Positions 10,146 through 21,075 of a stretch of 64,000 bases of DNA are shown piece after piece. Position 1 is the stretch's first letter. Each line of letters opens with the position of its first letter. The stretch lies in contig CATKHK010000004.1 in the NCBI GenBank assembly GCA_949751835.1, positions 124,001 to 188,000 on the forward strand, given 5' to 3'. The notes below the pieces were generated by a model that was not told where the DNA came from, searched no databases, and saw only the letters and a program-made list of their open reading frames with translations. This DNA comes from Blepharisma japonicum. Lineage: Eukaryota > Ciliophora > Heterotrichea > Heterotrichida > Blepharismidae. The translations under genes and the position numbers were made by a program.

Positions 10146-10476
10146 ATGCTGGCAGAAGAGCAAATCTTTAATGGGAAGGTTTTCCTTAGATCATATTTAG
10201 ATGCCATCCTATGCTTAAGACAAATAGCAGTCAAAGAATCTACTTATCTCCAATGTATGGACTATTTTCTGACATCAAAAGGTGTAAAGGAGACAGCTTC
10301 ACCATCCCAAGTCCAAGAAGCGTCAAATGTTTTTAGATTTTCCAAGTAAATTTTAACTCAGGGTATTTTTACGCAAATATTTTATCCCTGAGCCACCTTC
10401 ATTTGGTGACTTATTAGAATTATTAAAAAAAATCAATGACGACCTATCAGAGAGCCCTAAAACTGAAGAAAAATAA
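10146..10476 (+). CDS. Small hypothetical protein, 104 aa, one 16-nt intron
   Basis: The first exon (10146-10345) ends just before GTAAATTTTAACTCAG (10346-10361), a 16-nt intron. Its removal restores the frame into VFLRKYFIPEPPSFGDLLELL and a stop at 10474-10476. The N-terminal part is probably helical (LRSYLDAILCLRQIAVKES). I do not recognise the family. It is a separate small gene 29 bp after the helicase, and its stop is only 14 bp from the stop of the convergent EF-hand gene. Confidence 0.65.
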
Positions 10477-10490
10477 TTTATTAATCGTCA

Positions 10491-13400
10491 TTAGTCTATT
10501 TCACTGCCTTGATCTGACTCATACTCACTCCCATAGCTTACATTTGAATTTTTATCATAATTTTCTTCAATATCCTCAGAATATTCTTTATTTACATCTG
10601 ACTCATACTCACTATATTCTTCAGCATTAATTTTTTTATCTTTTTCCACACTACTTTGAGAGCTTGATCTTGATTTTGTTTTATTATACACATTATTTTC
10701 TACCTCATAATCAGAATTTATGCTAGAACCAAGGTCATTTTTTATGCTTTCTTTCTCTTCAATTGATTTTATTAAATCTGCGTCAGAAGGTGGGTTAATT
10801 AATTGAGGATTTTGCTTTGGCTTGGTTTCTTCATAAGGCTCTTCTTCATATATAGATGATGATTCTGAGTTTTCTTTATATCGGGAGTTCTCTTTGCTGA
10901 AGTTTTTTTCTTCATTTTCTTCTTCAAATATTTCTTCTGGAATGCTGATGCCATAATGTTTAAAGACTTCTTCTAGATCGTCGATTAAAATGCACATTTC
11001 GTCAGTGTCTTCACATTGTAGAGCTTGGAGGATTAAAATTACAAATTCTTGGCCGATTGAGTCTAGGACACCTAATTTTTGTAGTCCTTTTACAAAGTTG
11101 TCAGCCATGACCATGCCTCTGTGGTTTTGGATAAAAATATCCCTAACTGAGACTTTTTTATCTTTCATAACTTTAGCAATAATTTCTAATAAATGGCCTA
11201 CAACTTTAGCCCTTTCCTCATCTGCAATTTCTTCTCCTTGCTCATAATCCTCTTCATATTCTTCTTCATTTTGATTATGATAGGCATTTAAAAATTTTTC
11301 ATAAGGGACTTCATTTAATTCGAGACTTGTGGAATAAAATAATAAAATAATATAATTCATCATATTTCTAGGGAGCTCTATATCTTGTTGTCTTAGTATC
11401 ATTTGAAACTGCTCTACTGAGACTTTTCCTGTATTATTTAAATCATTTTGTTTACAGCCTGAAATTAATGAGTCAAAATAAATGTCGATTATTTCAGTCA
11501 ATTTTTCATCATATTCTTTTTCGTCTTCTTGAGTAAAGATTGGCCAGTCTCCTAAAGAGCTAGATAATTTTTTAGTTATAAATTCAAGAGATTGAGATAA
11601 AGAGATGAGAGTGCTTGGACGAATCGTGGCTTGAAAGGGTTCTACTAAAAATTGACAAAATTTATCGAAATTTTGCCCAGCTGGGATTTTCAAAGGAGAT
11701 TTTGATAGTAATTTAGATATTTCTTCGTTATTTAATTTTTGGGATTTTTCTAATGAGCCAAAGAGAAAAGAGCCAAGCTTAGACTTTGGCTGCCGGTTTA
11801 GTTGCATTTGTAGAGATATATGATCTAGCACTGATTTAATTTCTTCTGGCTTTATAGTAGGAATTTCTTGTTCCACTGGCTTAACCTTTTCCTCTTCTTT
11901 AAGCTTTTCTTCTATATTTAATGACTCTTTTTTCTGTGTTGGCTCTTTAATTTGAACATTTTGCTTTTCTTCTGCGGGGTCTTTTTTTAATATATTTTTT
12001 TCTGTTTGATTTTCTAATTGATTTTCAGCTGGATTTTTTTCTCTTTTTGATGGTGGGTTTTCAGAAGGAATTTTTTCATTGCTAGGCATTTTTTGAATTG
12101 GGGTTGAAGATTTTGGCATTGACCTTTGTGGAATTTCTGCCTCAGCTTGACTTTTTTCTCTTTTTAATGGTGGATTTTCAAAATCCGATTTTTGAGGAAT
12201 TTTTTCATTACTTGGCTGTTTTTGAATTGGGGTTGAAGCTCTTGATTTTGGTCTTTGTGGAGCTTCTACTCTTTGATGATCTTTGGGCTTAAGATCCTCT
12301 GGAGGAGGTACTGGTTCTTTCTTTATATTTTCTTTAACCTGAGCTTCATCTTTTTGCGATACTACATTTCTTATTTCATTTCTCGTTGAAACCTCTGCAG
12401 CCTGCCCCTTAATAATTTTGTCATTATTTTCCTTTGAAAAAGTAAAATATAAAGGAGGAGCTTCAGTAGGTTTATTTTCACCCAATTTTTTGTCTATTTC
12501 ATTTTCTTTTATAGCAGTATTTTTATTCTCTTCTACTTTTTCAATTTCCCTAATATTTTCGCTTCTCACGCTAGAGCTAACTGAAATCGATTTCACTACA
12601 TTTTGGTCTTTCATAATTTCTTCCCCAAAAATTAATTTTACTTCATTTGCAGCAGACCCAAACATCTTTTGAGGAGGTTTCACAGGAGATTCTTCACTGC
12701 TCGTTGAAAGTGGTGAGCCAGAATAATTATATTGCTCATAAAATTTTTCTAAAGCTTTTATATGTATAATATTCGACGTTTTTCCTGTTGCCATCTGGAT
12801 GACTTCTTCAATGTGCTTTTTTTCCGTTAGATATCCATTCGCTTTTAATACATGCATCATATCATCAATTCCAATATACCCATTATTATTTTTATCTAAT
12901 AATGATAAAAATACAGCTAAAAGCATCTTCTTTTTGTTGATTATTTCGTAAATTATTTTACATAGTTTTGGAGGGTGATTTAATCTTCCTGTCATATCCC
13001 ATAGCATGTTATTTTCAGCTGGTTTTTGATTTTTCTGTGTTTGCTGCATTTCTTTTTGAAGAGCGGCTACTTGAGTTTTAAGCTGCTCTATAATAGAATT
13101 CTGCTCTTTTACTTTTAATTCAAAGCTTTGCATTTTTTGAAATGTGTCTAAATTAGCTTTTTTGAGCTTTTCGCTGTCACTTTTTATATCAGTTTCTTTA
13201 TTTTCATAGATTTTTCGCTCGTTTTCAAGCTGCTGTTTAAGGATTTGGATTTCTGTTTTTAGATGCTCATCGTTTTTTCGTGAGGTGGATTTCTTTTTTT
13301 TCTTTTTTTCAGGGTCTGAAAGTTTTGATTTTAATTTAAAAATTTCTTCTTTTGCTTCTGATAAAGCTTGGTTTAATTCTGCATTTTCTTTTTGTAGATT

Positions 13401-14138
13401 TGAGTTTACAAGTGTTTGTCTATAGCTTTGAGCTTCAAAACCTTCATATTCTCCTGTTGGATTTTCTATGCCATTTTGATGAAATAAATCTTCAATATGA
13501 TGTTTTAGTCTTGTGCATTCATCTACATATGCTTGGACTTCAGCTTCCAGCTCCATGACTCTCGAAGTTTTTGCATTCTTTCTTAATGAAATTAATTCTG
13601 CTTCTTTTGTTTGAAGCTCCGATCTTAATTCTTTAACACTTTGCTTGAGATTAGCGATTAAATGAATATTTTTAGAATTCGGTTTCTCAGTTGGAGATTT
13701 TTGATCAATATATATATCTTTTTTTCCAATATCTCTTTCTAGCTGACTTATTCTAGTTCTTAATAAAATCACGTCTTCAGTTAAAGAGTTGACTTTCATT
13801 TTCAAAGCGATATTTTCATCATAAAGCCTTTCTTTGTCCATTTGAATATTCCTAGGTCTAAGCTTGGCCAGCATAATAGGTTCTGCTTCTTTATTTGGGA
13901 CTGGCTTTTGCCATACTGGGAAGATTTTCTTTGTAGCTGTTATTGGGCGGGCTGGTTTTCTGTTAACATTTTTAAGAGGGTTACCGTCAGGTGCTTTGGC
14001 ACTTTCAGGCCGTGGAGGATGTGGGATACGTTTATCAAAAAATCTCTCCTCGTCTTTCACAGAATCTTCGTCAATGAACTTTGGAGCAGATCTGGTATCA
14101 AATTTCCTAAATTATTCGTACATTTGAGGAAAACTCAT
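10491..14138 (-). CDS. Large coiled-coil protein with EF-hands, about 1210 aa
   Basis: The true start is a 17-nt first exon (14122-14138, MSFPQ) followed by a 15-nt intron at 14107-14121 (GTACGAATAATTTAG), giving MSFPQMKFDTRSAPKF. Residues 85-370 form long coiled coils. An EF-hand loop (DKNNNGYIGIDD) lies near residue 408 and a weaker one (DLNNTGKVSVEQ) near 898. Between them is a Pro/Lys/Glu-rich low-complexity stretch with repeated TPIQK.PSNEKIP blocks. The tail is Asp/Glu/Ser-rich. The layout suggests a Ca-binding cytoskeletal or ciliary protein, but no orthologue is recognised. A fragment of its 5' end is duplicated at 16780-16935. Confidence 0.82.
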
Positions 14139-14651
14139 TTCTTAATATTGAACTATCATATTTGATTTAAATATTCAGCTTTATATTAGGAAGCTAAATA
14201 GAAAAGTAATTTTCTCTGGTTTGTTTGGTAGAAAGAAAATGCTTTAATTTAGTTACAAAATTTTTAAGGATTGATTAATAAGATTATGCAGAGATTTTGA
14301 CTTATCTTATTCTTATATGCACTATTTTGCAAAGAGAGAGTATCTATATATAAAAGAAGCAGGATAAGTGATGCTTACTACAGTCATAAATTAAAATTAT
14401 AAAAGTTTCGAGGTGTAGGGGAGGTCAAATTAACTATTGTTCACCCAAATTAATTTAGCATTCATACGACCTAAATATCAATGGATATTCAGGAGATACA
14501 GAATGCATGTAAGTTTTTCTCAAATCTTATGGGCCAGCCATAAGCCAGACATAATTTTTATAAGGAATATTTTTTGTATTAGAAATGAAGGCATAAAATT
14601 CCAGATGATAAAAAGCGGTTAAATCAACATATTAAAATATTTTTATTTGAA

Positions 14652-14852
14652 CTAAAACTCTAAATTTTGTTCTTCTTCTTTTTTCTCATCAGTTTCTTCT
14701 TTTATTTCTTCTCTATCCTGATTCCCTATATCATTATGAATCTCATCCTTCCACTCATGCAGAGTTTGCAGAACATCCTCTCCAAGTTCTTTACAGTTTT
14801 CAGATCTCAATACTTTTTCAATAAATTTTTCAAGAGATTCTGATTCTTCCAT
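14652..14852 (-). CDS. 66-aa acidic protein, copy A
   Basis: An intact frame on the minus strand encodes a short, strongly acidic helical protein (begins MEESESLEKFIEKVLR; Glu/Asp-rich C-terminus). It differs from its twin at 18626-18826 by only about four bases and three residues near the C-terminus, whereas neighbouring sequence differs by about 8-9 percent. No domain or signal sequence is seen. It lies directly downstream of the broken copy of the 244-residue gene. Function unknown. Confidence 0.6.
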   Translation of the reverse strand: MEESESLEKFIEKVLRSENCKELGEDVLQTLHEWKDEIHNDIGNQDREEIKEETDEKKEEEQNLEF

Positions 14853-14885
14853 TTTGGCAGAAAAATTTACTAAATGATTTAATAT

Positions 14886-15614
14886 TTAATTGTCTTCATT
14901 GATTTCAAGTACTTTCTCATGTATGATGCCTCCCAAATGTTCTAGCAATTTCCCTAAAATATTCTAACTTCTTCTTCTATAGCATCTTTTCCTGGGGATC
15001 GAATAAATGCCTGCTTTCTATCCTTTCTTTTTTTCTTCTGGGGTTAGTTTCTTTATTTTAGGTCTTACTAAAGCTTTTTCTTCAGCTTCGTCGTGCTCTG
15101 GGTCATTGTATTTAATATTGCCTAGGTAGTCTCCAGGAAGAGCTTTGTAAAATCATTTCAAATGGTTATTTCTTAAAGCCTGCTAAACAGCAAGAGAGAT
15201 TTTATTATATGCATCTCTTTCGATGTTCTGACATTTGTGTGTTTTTATATTATAGGTGTGTTGTGCAGCAATTTTTTTGAAAACAGAATTAATGTATTTT
15301 ACTTTTATTCCAGGTGCCACTGCAGCTTTTCTAAATAATTCGCAAGGAAACCAATCAGAGTATTCATAAATAATAGATCTTTCAGGATCATCTGCAGAAA
15401 AATCCAATTTATTTTTCTACCTGAAATCGTAGTTATCACAAGAAATGAATGCTTTTCTCCTAATAATTTTATTGGATTTTAAAGATCAACGCAATGCTCT
15501 TTTATTAATTCCACATTCTCATATTCAATCGGTAAGCATCATTGATATGTCTTATAACCATTCTTATAGCTAGTCGATACTGCTGACCCAATTAATAAGC
15601 TTTGTAAATTTCAT
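14886..15614 (-). pseudogene. Broken copy of the 244-aa papain-fold-like gene
   Basis: It aligns along its whole length with the intact gene at 18931-19665 but has lost bases at the start (ATGAAATTTAC against ATGGGAAATTTAC) and carries further frame changes and stops. A central piece, 15183-15407, still reads in frame and keeps FSADDPE and DWFPCELFRKAAV. The Cys motif region has changed (KTHKCQN instead of KTHNCQH). It is clearly a decayed duplicate. Confidence 0.75.
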
Positions 15615-15654
15615 GTTTTAATATATTTTTACTAAGGGAGAGTGTGATGTAGAG

Positions 15655-16735
15655 TTATGAATGAAAAGAATACTAGAATTCTTGGGAACTCAGAGCGAGC
15701 TTTATTGGGGCTTGAACAACGAGAAGATCAAACTATAAGAGAAGATATGCTAACTTCTCCCTTAGAGTTATATGTGGGCTGATTCTTCTTTTTAAGCCAA
15801 CAAAGCAAGGGTCTTATGGTATAAATTTATATTTAATCTTCATAGAAAATATAGAATAAAATCTTTTAAAACTAATCAAATTTTAATTCTTTTATATAAA
15901 ATCCATTTTTAATTCAAATACACGACTGATGCCTGACACATTCTCACCATTTTTTCTCATAAATTTCAGAAAATATCTTTCTTTTTTTCTGCACATAGAG
16001 AACAATGCGTTGCCTCATTGTCATAGTTATATAAGATAAATATCCATATTTTTTCTTGTAAACCAAAGTCTCCATATTTTATAAATTTTGCCGTGACTAA
16101 AAAATAAAAAATATCTTTGGGCGCCTTATGGTTTTTAGGCCAAATATGCTGATTATCAATGATAGGAAGATTTAGAGAAACTAAACTGATGATTTTTCAT
16201 GCTTATATCTTTGTTTTTCTCATGAAGATACATAGCAAGCTTAATGATAAAATCATTTACATAAGAAGATTTCATTGACTAATAAGTAATAAGAGAAATA
16301 GTGAGACGACAATAAATAATGATATAGAAAATGAAATATGTATCAGTTGAGTTTTAATTCTTAAAGTTGAAGTTGAAAATCTTAAGTTAAATAATTCAAA
16401 AGACTCTACACAAGAACTTATAAATCAATTATTCGAAATAAGCTCTCAAGCTTAAAGAGAAGATTTAGCTACTCAAAGTTGCCAGAAAGAATTCGTCAGT
16501 AAGAAATAAAGAAGACTGGTATTAGAATAGAGAGTTTAGACAAGAAAACAACAATAAAATCCCTGAAGAAAATTTGCAGCTTAAAGATAGAATTAAGTTC
16601 TAAGAAAAAAAATAAAGTAATTCACCAAAGCTTGCAAAGAATTTCAGCACAAATTTATCACAAATTAAAACAAAGATGACGAAATTGAAAATAATAATAA
16701 TAAAAAATGATTTAATAAAAGTGAGAGTGTATTTG
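15655..16735 (+). pseudogene. Broken, interrupted copy of the 400-aa coiled-coil gene
   Basis: Two parts match the intact gene at 19709-20911: about 15655-15764 matches its 5' end and about 16281-16735 matches its middle and 3' part. Between them is foreign-looking sequence carrying a minus-strand relic (15909-16275), and the segment equivalent to 19905-20290 is missing. Frameshifts and TAA/TAG codons break both parts. Confidence 0.7.
15909..16275 (-). pseudogene. Relic of an unrelated gene inside the broken coiled-coil gene
   Basis: On the minus strand an ATG at 16275 opens a frame (MKSSYVNDFIIKLAMYLHEK). A one-base shift near 16190 leads to a second long frame that ends at TAA 15909-15911, with UGA-Trp codons in IFWNLWEKM. 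The protein is Trp- and Tyr-rich, has a Cys-x2-Cys pair (HCSLCAEK) and matches no family I know. No 15-nt intron explains the frame change, so I treat it as a relic. It has no counterpart in copy B. Confidence 0.4.
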
Positions 16736-16779
16736 ATTCGTTAATAAGGTTGCATTTATATTTCACTTTCTCATCTAAT

Positions 16780-16935
16780 TCATTGAAAAACTTTGTCTCC
16801 ATTCTTCAAAGCTTTGACACTTTTAATGCCGAGAAGGATATTGGATATGCTTATCAAAAAATTGTTTTTCGCCTATGTCATAACAGATCTAGTATCAAAT
16901 TTCATAAGCTATTTGTAAACTTGAGGAAAACTCAT
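16780..16935 (-). pseudogene. Duplicated 5' fragment of the EF-hand gene
   Basis: It matches 13990-14138 (shared start region TTGAGGAAAACTCATTTCTT on the plus strand). The minus strand still begins MSFPQ, but the intron that follows has lost its normal length and splice pattern, and the coding part is scrambled after FDTRS. It marks the left end of duplication copy B. Confidence 0.65.
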
Positions 16936-17038
16936 TTCTTAATATCCAACTATTATATATGTAATTAAATTTCAGATTTAATCTTAGGAAGTTCAAATAG
17001 AAAATTAATTTGGCTAATAAATGTTTAAGGCAAATGGA

Positions 17039-18277
17039 TTAACTAGTTGTTAAAAGCCCTAATTCATTAAGATACTCTGCAACTGCAAATTTATGGCTTG
17101 GGGCATTCAAAGTTACAACTTCTGCATTGATAGCCCTATCTCCTTCCTTGAGACTATCCCCTCTTTGAGAATATAGTAAATTACGTCTAAGTAGCTCGAC
17201 TATTGTATTTTCTCCAAATTCATTATCAAGCTGGCTTCTAATAACAAAGTCTTGTTTTAATAGCTTTTTATATATTTCTAGCAATGCATGTTTTTTATCT
17301 GAATCAAACAATTCATTTGCTGCTGATATTTTGGGAAGATCTAATCTCAATCTTGTTTGTTTATATCTTAATATTTGAGCTTCATTTATTGTTTCATCTT
17401 GACCTGACAGAAGAAACTTTAGTTCCAGGATATTACCACCATGGAATTCGTAGATCATATCATGAAATCTTTTAGGTACTTTTCTCATTTCCAAATAACG
17501 AAATACTTCCTCTTTAGAAAGTCACCCAACATAAAGCTCTTCATATGCTCCACTATTTAGATTGTGATTATTATTGAGGTAATTAACGAGAAAAGAATCA
17601 GCAGTAGCTAAAAGTACTGAAAGTTTATCCTCTTCCTTTGATTTTTTTATCAAAAAATGAAGGAGACTTTTGACAAAATTCTGATCTTTTTCATCCTTTA
17701 CATTGTTAAATTCGTCAATAAATAAGACCAAATTTATTTTGAAAGGCATAAAAATAAATTGATGATAGTTTTCAATAGCTTTTTCAAATATCTCATTGAA
17801 CTCAGCACCGGAAATTTCTAGTGGATTTAACCTTGGAACTCGCCGAAGATAAGATTTAAAGCTTCCTATCAAAGGAATTGAAGCCTTGACATTAAAGCCA
17901 AAATAAGTTTCTTTGTTGCTATTTGCACCGAGGTATCCATTTTTGAGGTGCTGTATTAAAGTGAGATGCCTATTAAATGATTTAGCCAGCTGGTAAATCA
18001 GAGTGTCATTTTTACTACTATTGGTTTTCATTGAGCGCATGTTATATGTAATTGGGATGAATTGGTTCAAATCTTTTAGTGTTTCTTTAGCAAGCCTTGT
18101 TTTCCCACAATTTGGGGGCCCAGTTAGAATAAAAATTCTTTTATCCTCACGCTTTAATAGTGCAGCTAAATTGCTCATTTCTTCCTTTCTGTTAAAAAAG
18201 CCTCTACTTGGTTCATAGAATGATTCAAGAATTGCTAGCTCGCTTACTTCGTAATCTTGTTGGGAAAAACTAAACAT
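17039..18277 (-). CDS. STAND/Orc-like P-loop ATPase, 412 aa
   Basis: One UGA-Trp codon at 17522-17524 joins two frames into a complete 412-residue protein. The N-terminal part has the NR.EE..L element common before such ATPase domains (residues 29-37). Walker A is GPPNCGKT (53-60), Walker B LVLFIDEF (183-190) and a sensor-1-like strand LLATAD (222-227). The C-terminal 150 residues are helical and could be winged-helix. This fits the archaeal-type/STAND and Orc1/Cdc6-related AAA groups; the partner and role are unknown. It lies inside duplication copy B and has no counterpart in copy A. Confidence 0.78.
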
Positions 18278-18625
18278 TCTAGCTTTGATGCTAGAGCTTC
18301 ACCAAATTTTCTTTAGGGGCCTTAGCATATTTAATTAATACTTAAGGATTAATGATTAATAGAATATGCAGAGATTTAGATTGTGCTTATTCTGATTTGC
18401 ACTATTGAACAAAGAAAGAGTATTAAATAAAAAAGGAAGCAGAGTAAATGATATTTACTGTTGGAATAGGCTTAAAATTACAACAAAAGCTAAGGCTATA
18501 GAGCAAGATCAAATCATTTATCGTGTAATCAAATTAATTAATATATATTTTTTGTCTATATATCCATTCTTTATTATTATTTATTAATATCCTATAAGTC
18601 AGCTTATTAAATATTTTTATTTAAA

Positions 18626-18826
18626 CTAAAACTCTAACTTTTGTTCTTCTTCATTTTTCTCATCAGCTTCTTCTTTTATTTCTTCTCTATCTTGATTCCC
18701 TATATCATTATGAATCTCATCCTTCCACTCATGCAGAGTTTGCAGAACATCCTCTCCAAGTTCTTTACAGTTTTCAGATCTCAATACTTTTTCAATAAAT
18801 TTTTCAAGAGATTCTGATTCTTCCAT
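18626..18826 (-). CDS. 66-aa acidic protein, copy B
   Basis: Same protein as at 14652-14852 with three substitutions (Thr/Ala, Lys/Asn, Asn/Lys) near the C-terminus. It starts 104 bp downstream of the 244-residue gene on the same strand. It is too acidic and short for a confident fold; amphipathic helices are likely at residues 5-17 and 24-35. Near identity between copies argues it is a real gene under constraint or recent gene conversion. Confidence 0.62.
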   Translation of the reverse strand: MEESESLEKFIEKVLRSENCKELGEDVLQTLHEWKDEIHNDIGNQDREEIKEEADEKNEEEQKLEF

Positions 18827-18930
18827 TTTAGCAGAAAAATTTACTATAATTTTTTTTTCACTCTTAAAAAATTATTATATTTATGGATATTGGTTCTATT
18901 TCTTATAAATCATTATAAATAATTTAATAT

Positions 18931-19665
18931 TTATTTGTCTTCATTGATTTCAAGTACTTTCTCATGTACGACGCCTCCAAATGTCCTAGCAATTTCTCTA
19001 AGATATTCCCTAACTTCTTCTTCTGTAGCATCTTCTCCTGGGGCATCGAATAAATGCCTGTTTTCTATCCTTTCTATTTTTTCTTCTGGGGTTAGTTTCT
19101 TTTTTTTAGGTCTTACTACAGCTTTTTCTTCAATCTCGTCGTGCTCTGGGTCACTGTATTTAATATTGCCTAGGTAGTCTCCAGGAAGTGCTTTGTAAAA
19201 TCATTTCAAATGGTTATTTCTTAAAGCCTGCTGAACAGCAAGAGAGATTTCATTATATGTATCCCTTGCGACGTGCTGACAATTGTGTGTTTTTATGTTA
19301 TAGGTGTGTTGTGCAGCTATTTTTTTGAAAACAGAGGTAATGTATTTTACTTTTATTCCAGGTGGCACTGCAGCTTTTCTAAATAATTCGCAAGGAAATC
19401 AATCAGAATAGTTATAAATAATAGATCCTTCAGGATCATCTGCAGAAAAATCCAATCTTATTTTTCTACCTGAAATCGTAGTTATCACAAGAAATGAATG
19501 TTTTCCTCCTAATAATTTCATTGGGTTTTCAAGATCAACGCAATGCTCTTCTATTCATTCCACATTCTCATCCTCAATCGGTAAGCATCATTGATATGTC
19601 TTATAACCATACTTATAGCTAGTCGATACTGCTGACCCAATTAATAAACTTTGTAAATTTCCCAT
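18931..19665 (-). CDS. Papain-fold-like (NlpC/LRAT-type) hypothetical protein, 244 aa
   Basis: The frame runs from an ATG at 19665 to TAA 18931-18933 if four TGA codons are read as Trp (YQWCLP, VEWIEE, SDWFPC, LKWFYK). The region GGKHSFLVITT (His56) and KTHNCQHVARDTY (Cys129) resembles the His and NC.HF motifs of LRAT/NlpC-type thiol enzymes. That match is by eye and weak. The C-terminal quarter is Lys/Glu-rich. Its start is 43 bp from the start of the divergent coiled-coil gene, so they share a promoter region. A broken copy is at 14886-15614. Confidence 0.7.
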
Positions 19666-19708
19666 AGTTTTAATAAGGGCTAATATATATATTTTTAGAT
19701 AGAGATTA

Positions 19709-20911
19709 ATGTATCAACAAACTCAGGGAGATTGTGATGTAGAGTTAATAAATGAGACGGATACTAAAGTTCTTGAGAACTCAGAACAAACTTTATTGGA
19801 GCTTGAACAACGAGAAGATCAAGCTATAAGAGAAGATGTGCTAAGTGATAAGAGAAATAGTGAGACGACAATTAATAATTATATAGAAAATGAAAGATGT
19901 ATCAATAATTTGCATCAAAAAAGAATTGAAGGGTTTTCTAAAGAATTCCAATTGTTGAAAAAAGAAATTGAGATGCTGAGAAGGGCTAATGGATATTTAA
20001 ATAGCTCTAAATTACAGATAGAAAAAGAGCTATCAAAGCTAAAAAATGAGCTTTATCAGTGCAAAGAAATGCTGCAAATGTCTAATATTCAAAAAGATAT
20101 TTTGATGAGAGAAAAGAATTTTTTATCAGAGCTTACTAAGAAATTGCAAAATGATATAAATAATTTGCAGTCAAAAGAAAGTTTATTGACAGTTCCTAAG
20201 GTAATTGAGAATTTTACAAAAAAATTTGAAGATTGAAAAAAGATGGATACGGAAAATTGTACTGAACTAAGATATAAGATGAATAATGAGATTGTAAGGC
20301 TTAAAGCTGAAGTTGAAAACCTTAGGCTAAATAATTCAAAAGACTCTATACAAGAACTTATATATCAATTAAGCGAAATAAGCTCACAGCTAAAAGAGAA
20401 GATTGGGCTACTTCAAGTTTACCAGAAAGAATTAGTCAGTGAAAAGAAAAAAAGACTGGAATTGGAAGAAAAAGTTTTAGAGCAAGAAAACAGCAATAAA
20501 ATCGCAGAAGAAAATTTGCAGCTTAAAGATAGAATTAAGTTTCTAGAAGAAAAATTAAAAGAAATTGATAAAAAATCAGTAGAAACTACTGAAAAAGAAA
20601 AAGAACTGTGCGTTATTTCTGAAGAAAACAAGAATTTACTATCAAAAATTGATAAAATAAAAAATGATAACAGTTCATTAAAGCAGCAGCTGGGCACAAA
20701 TTTATCACAAATTAAAATCAAAGATGATGAAATTGAAAATTATAAAAATGATTTACGGAAAAAAGAAAATGAGTTAAATGACCTTAAAGCAGAAAATGAA
20801 AATATTAAGGCTACAGCAATTTATGAATCTAATACACTGAAAAATTTGATCGTCATTCTTCATAAATCGATGAAATTAGGAAAGGATAATCCAAATAATG
20901 AAGCTCAATAA
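19709..20911 (+). CDS. Coiled-coil protein, 400 aa
   Basis: A single frame with one UGA-Trp codon at 20234-20236. From about residue 60 to 385 the protein is an almost continuous coiled coil (heptads such as LKKEIEMLRRANGYL and LEEKVLEQENSNKIAEENL). The N-terminal 55 residues are acidic, and there are no other domains. It is transcribed away from the papain-fold-like gene, with 43 bp between start codons. Its function is unknown; a structural or tethering role is only an inference. Confidence 0.78.
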
Positions 20912-21075
20912 AAGTAATATAAAGTTACTATAATAATTTTTATCTATGCTTAGAGTAGGACTTAAATTATTTATTTATGCTATATGTTAATGATAATTGA
21001 GGAAATTGAGTCTTGAAGGAATTGAGCTAAAAGAGTATACTAATTTATAAAACATTGTATCACTAACAATGTTCC

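Larger units (their letters stand above)
13990..16735. repeat. Segmental duplication, copy A (decayed)
   Basis: This stretch aligns in order and orientation with 16780-17010 plus 18300-20911. It contains the 5' end of the EF-hand gene, an intact 66-residue acidic ORF, a broken papain-fold-like gene and a broken coiled-coil gene. Long identical words are shared, for example around 14284 and 18353 (AGGATTGATTAATAAG against AGGATTAATGATTAATAG, both followed by a shared stretch at ATGCAGAGATTT). Copy A lacks the ATPase gene that copy B carries and has its own insertion at about 15765-16280. Confidence 0.8.
16780..20911. repeat. Segmental duplication, copy B (intact, carries the ATPase gene)
   Basis: The left part (16780-17010) and the right part (18300-20911) together align with copy A at 13990-16735. 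The roughly 1.3 kb between them holds only the ATPase gene, so either the gene was inserted into copy B or lost from copy A. No terminal repeats or target-site duplication could be recognised at the joins. Confidence 0.75.

Noticed and set aside
13842-14165. Plus-strand frames at 13842-14165 with a similar frame at 16750-16968
   Set aside because: Their similarity reflects the duplicated 5' end of the EF-hand gene on the other strand, not a plus-strand gene.
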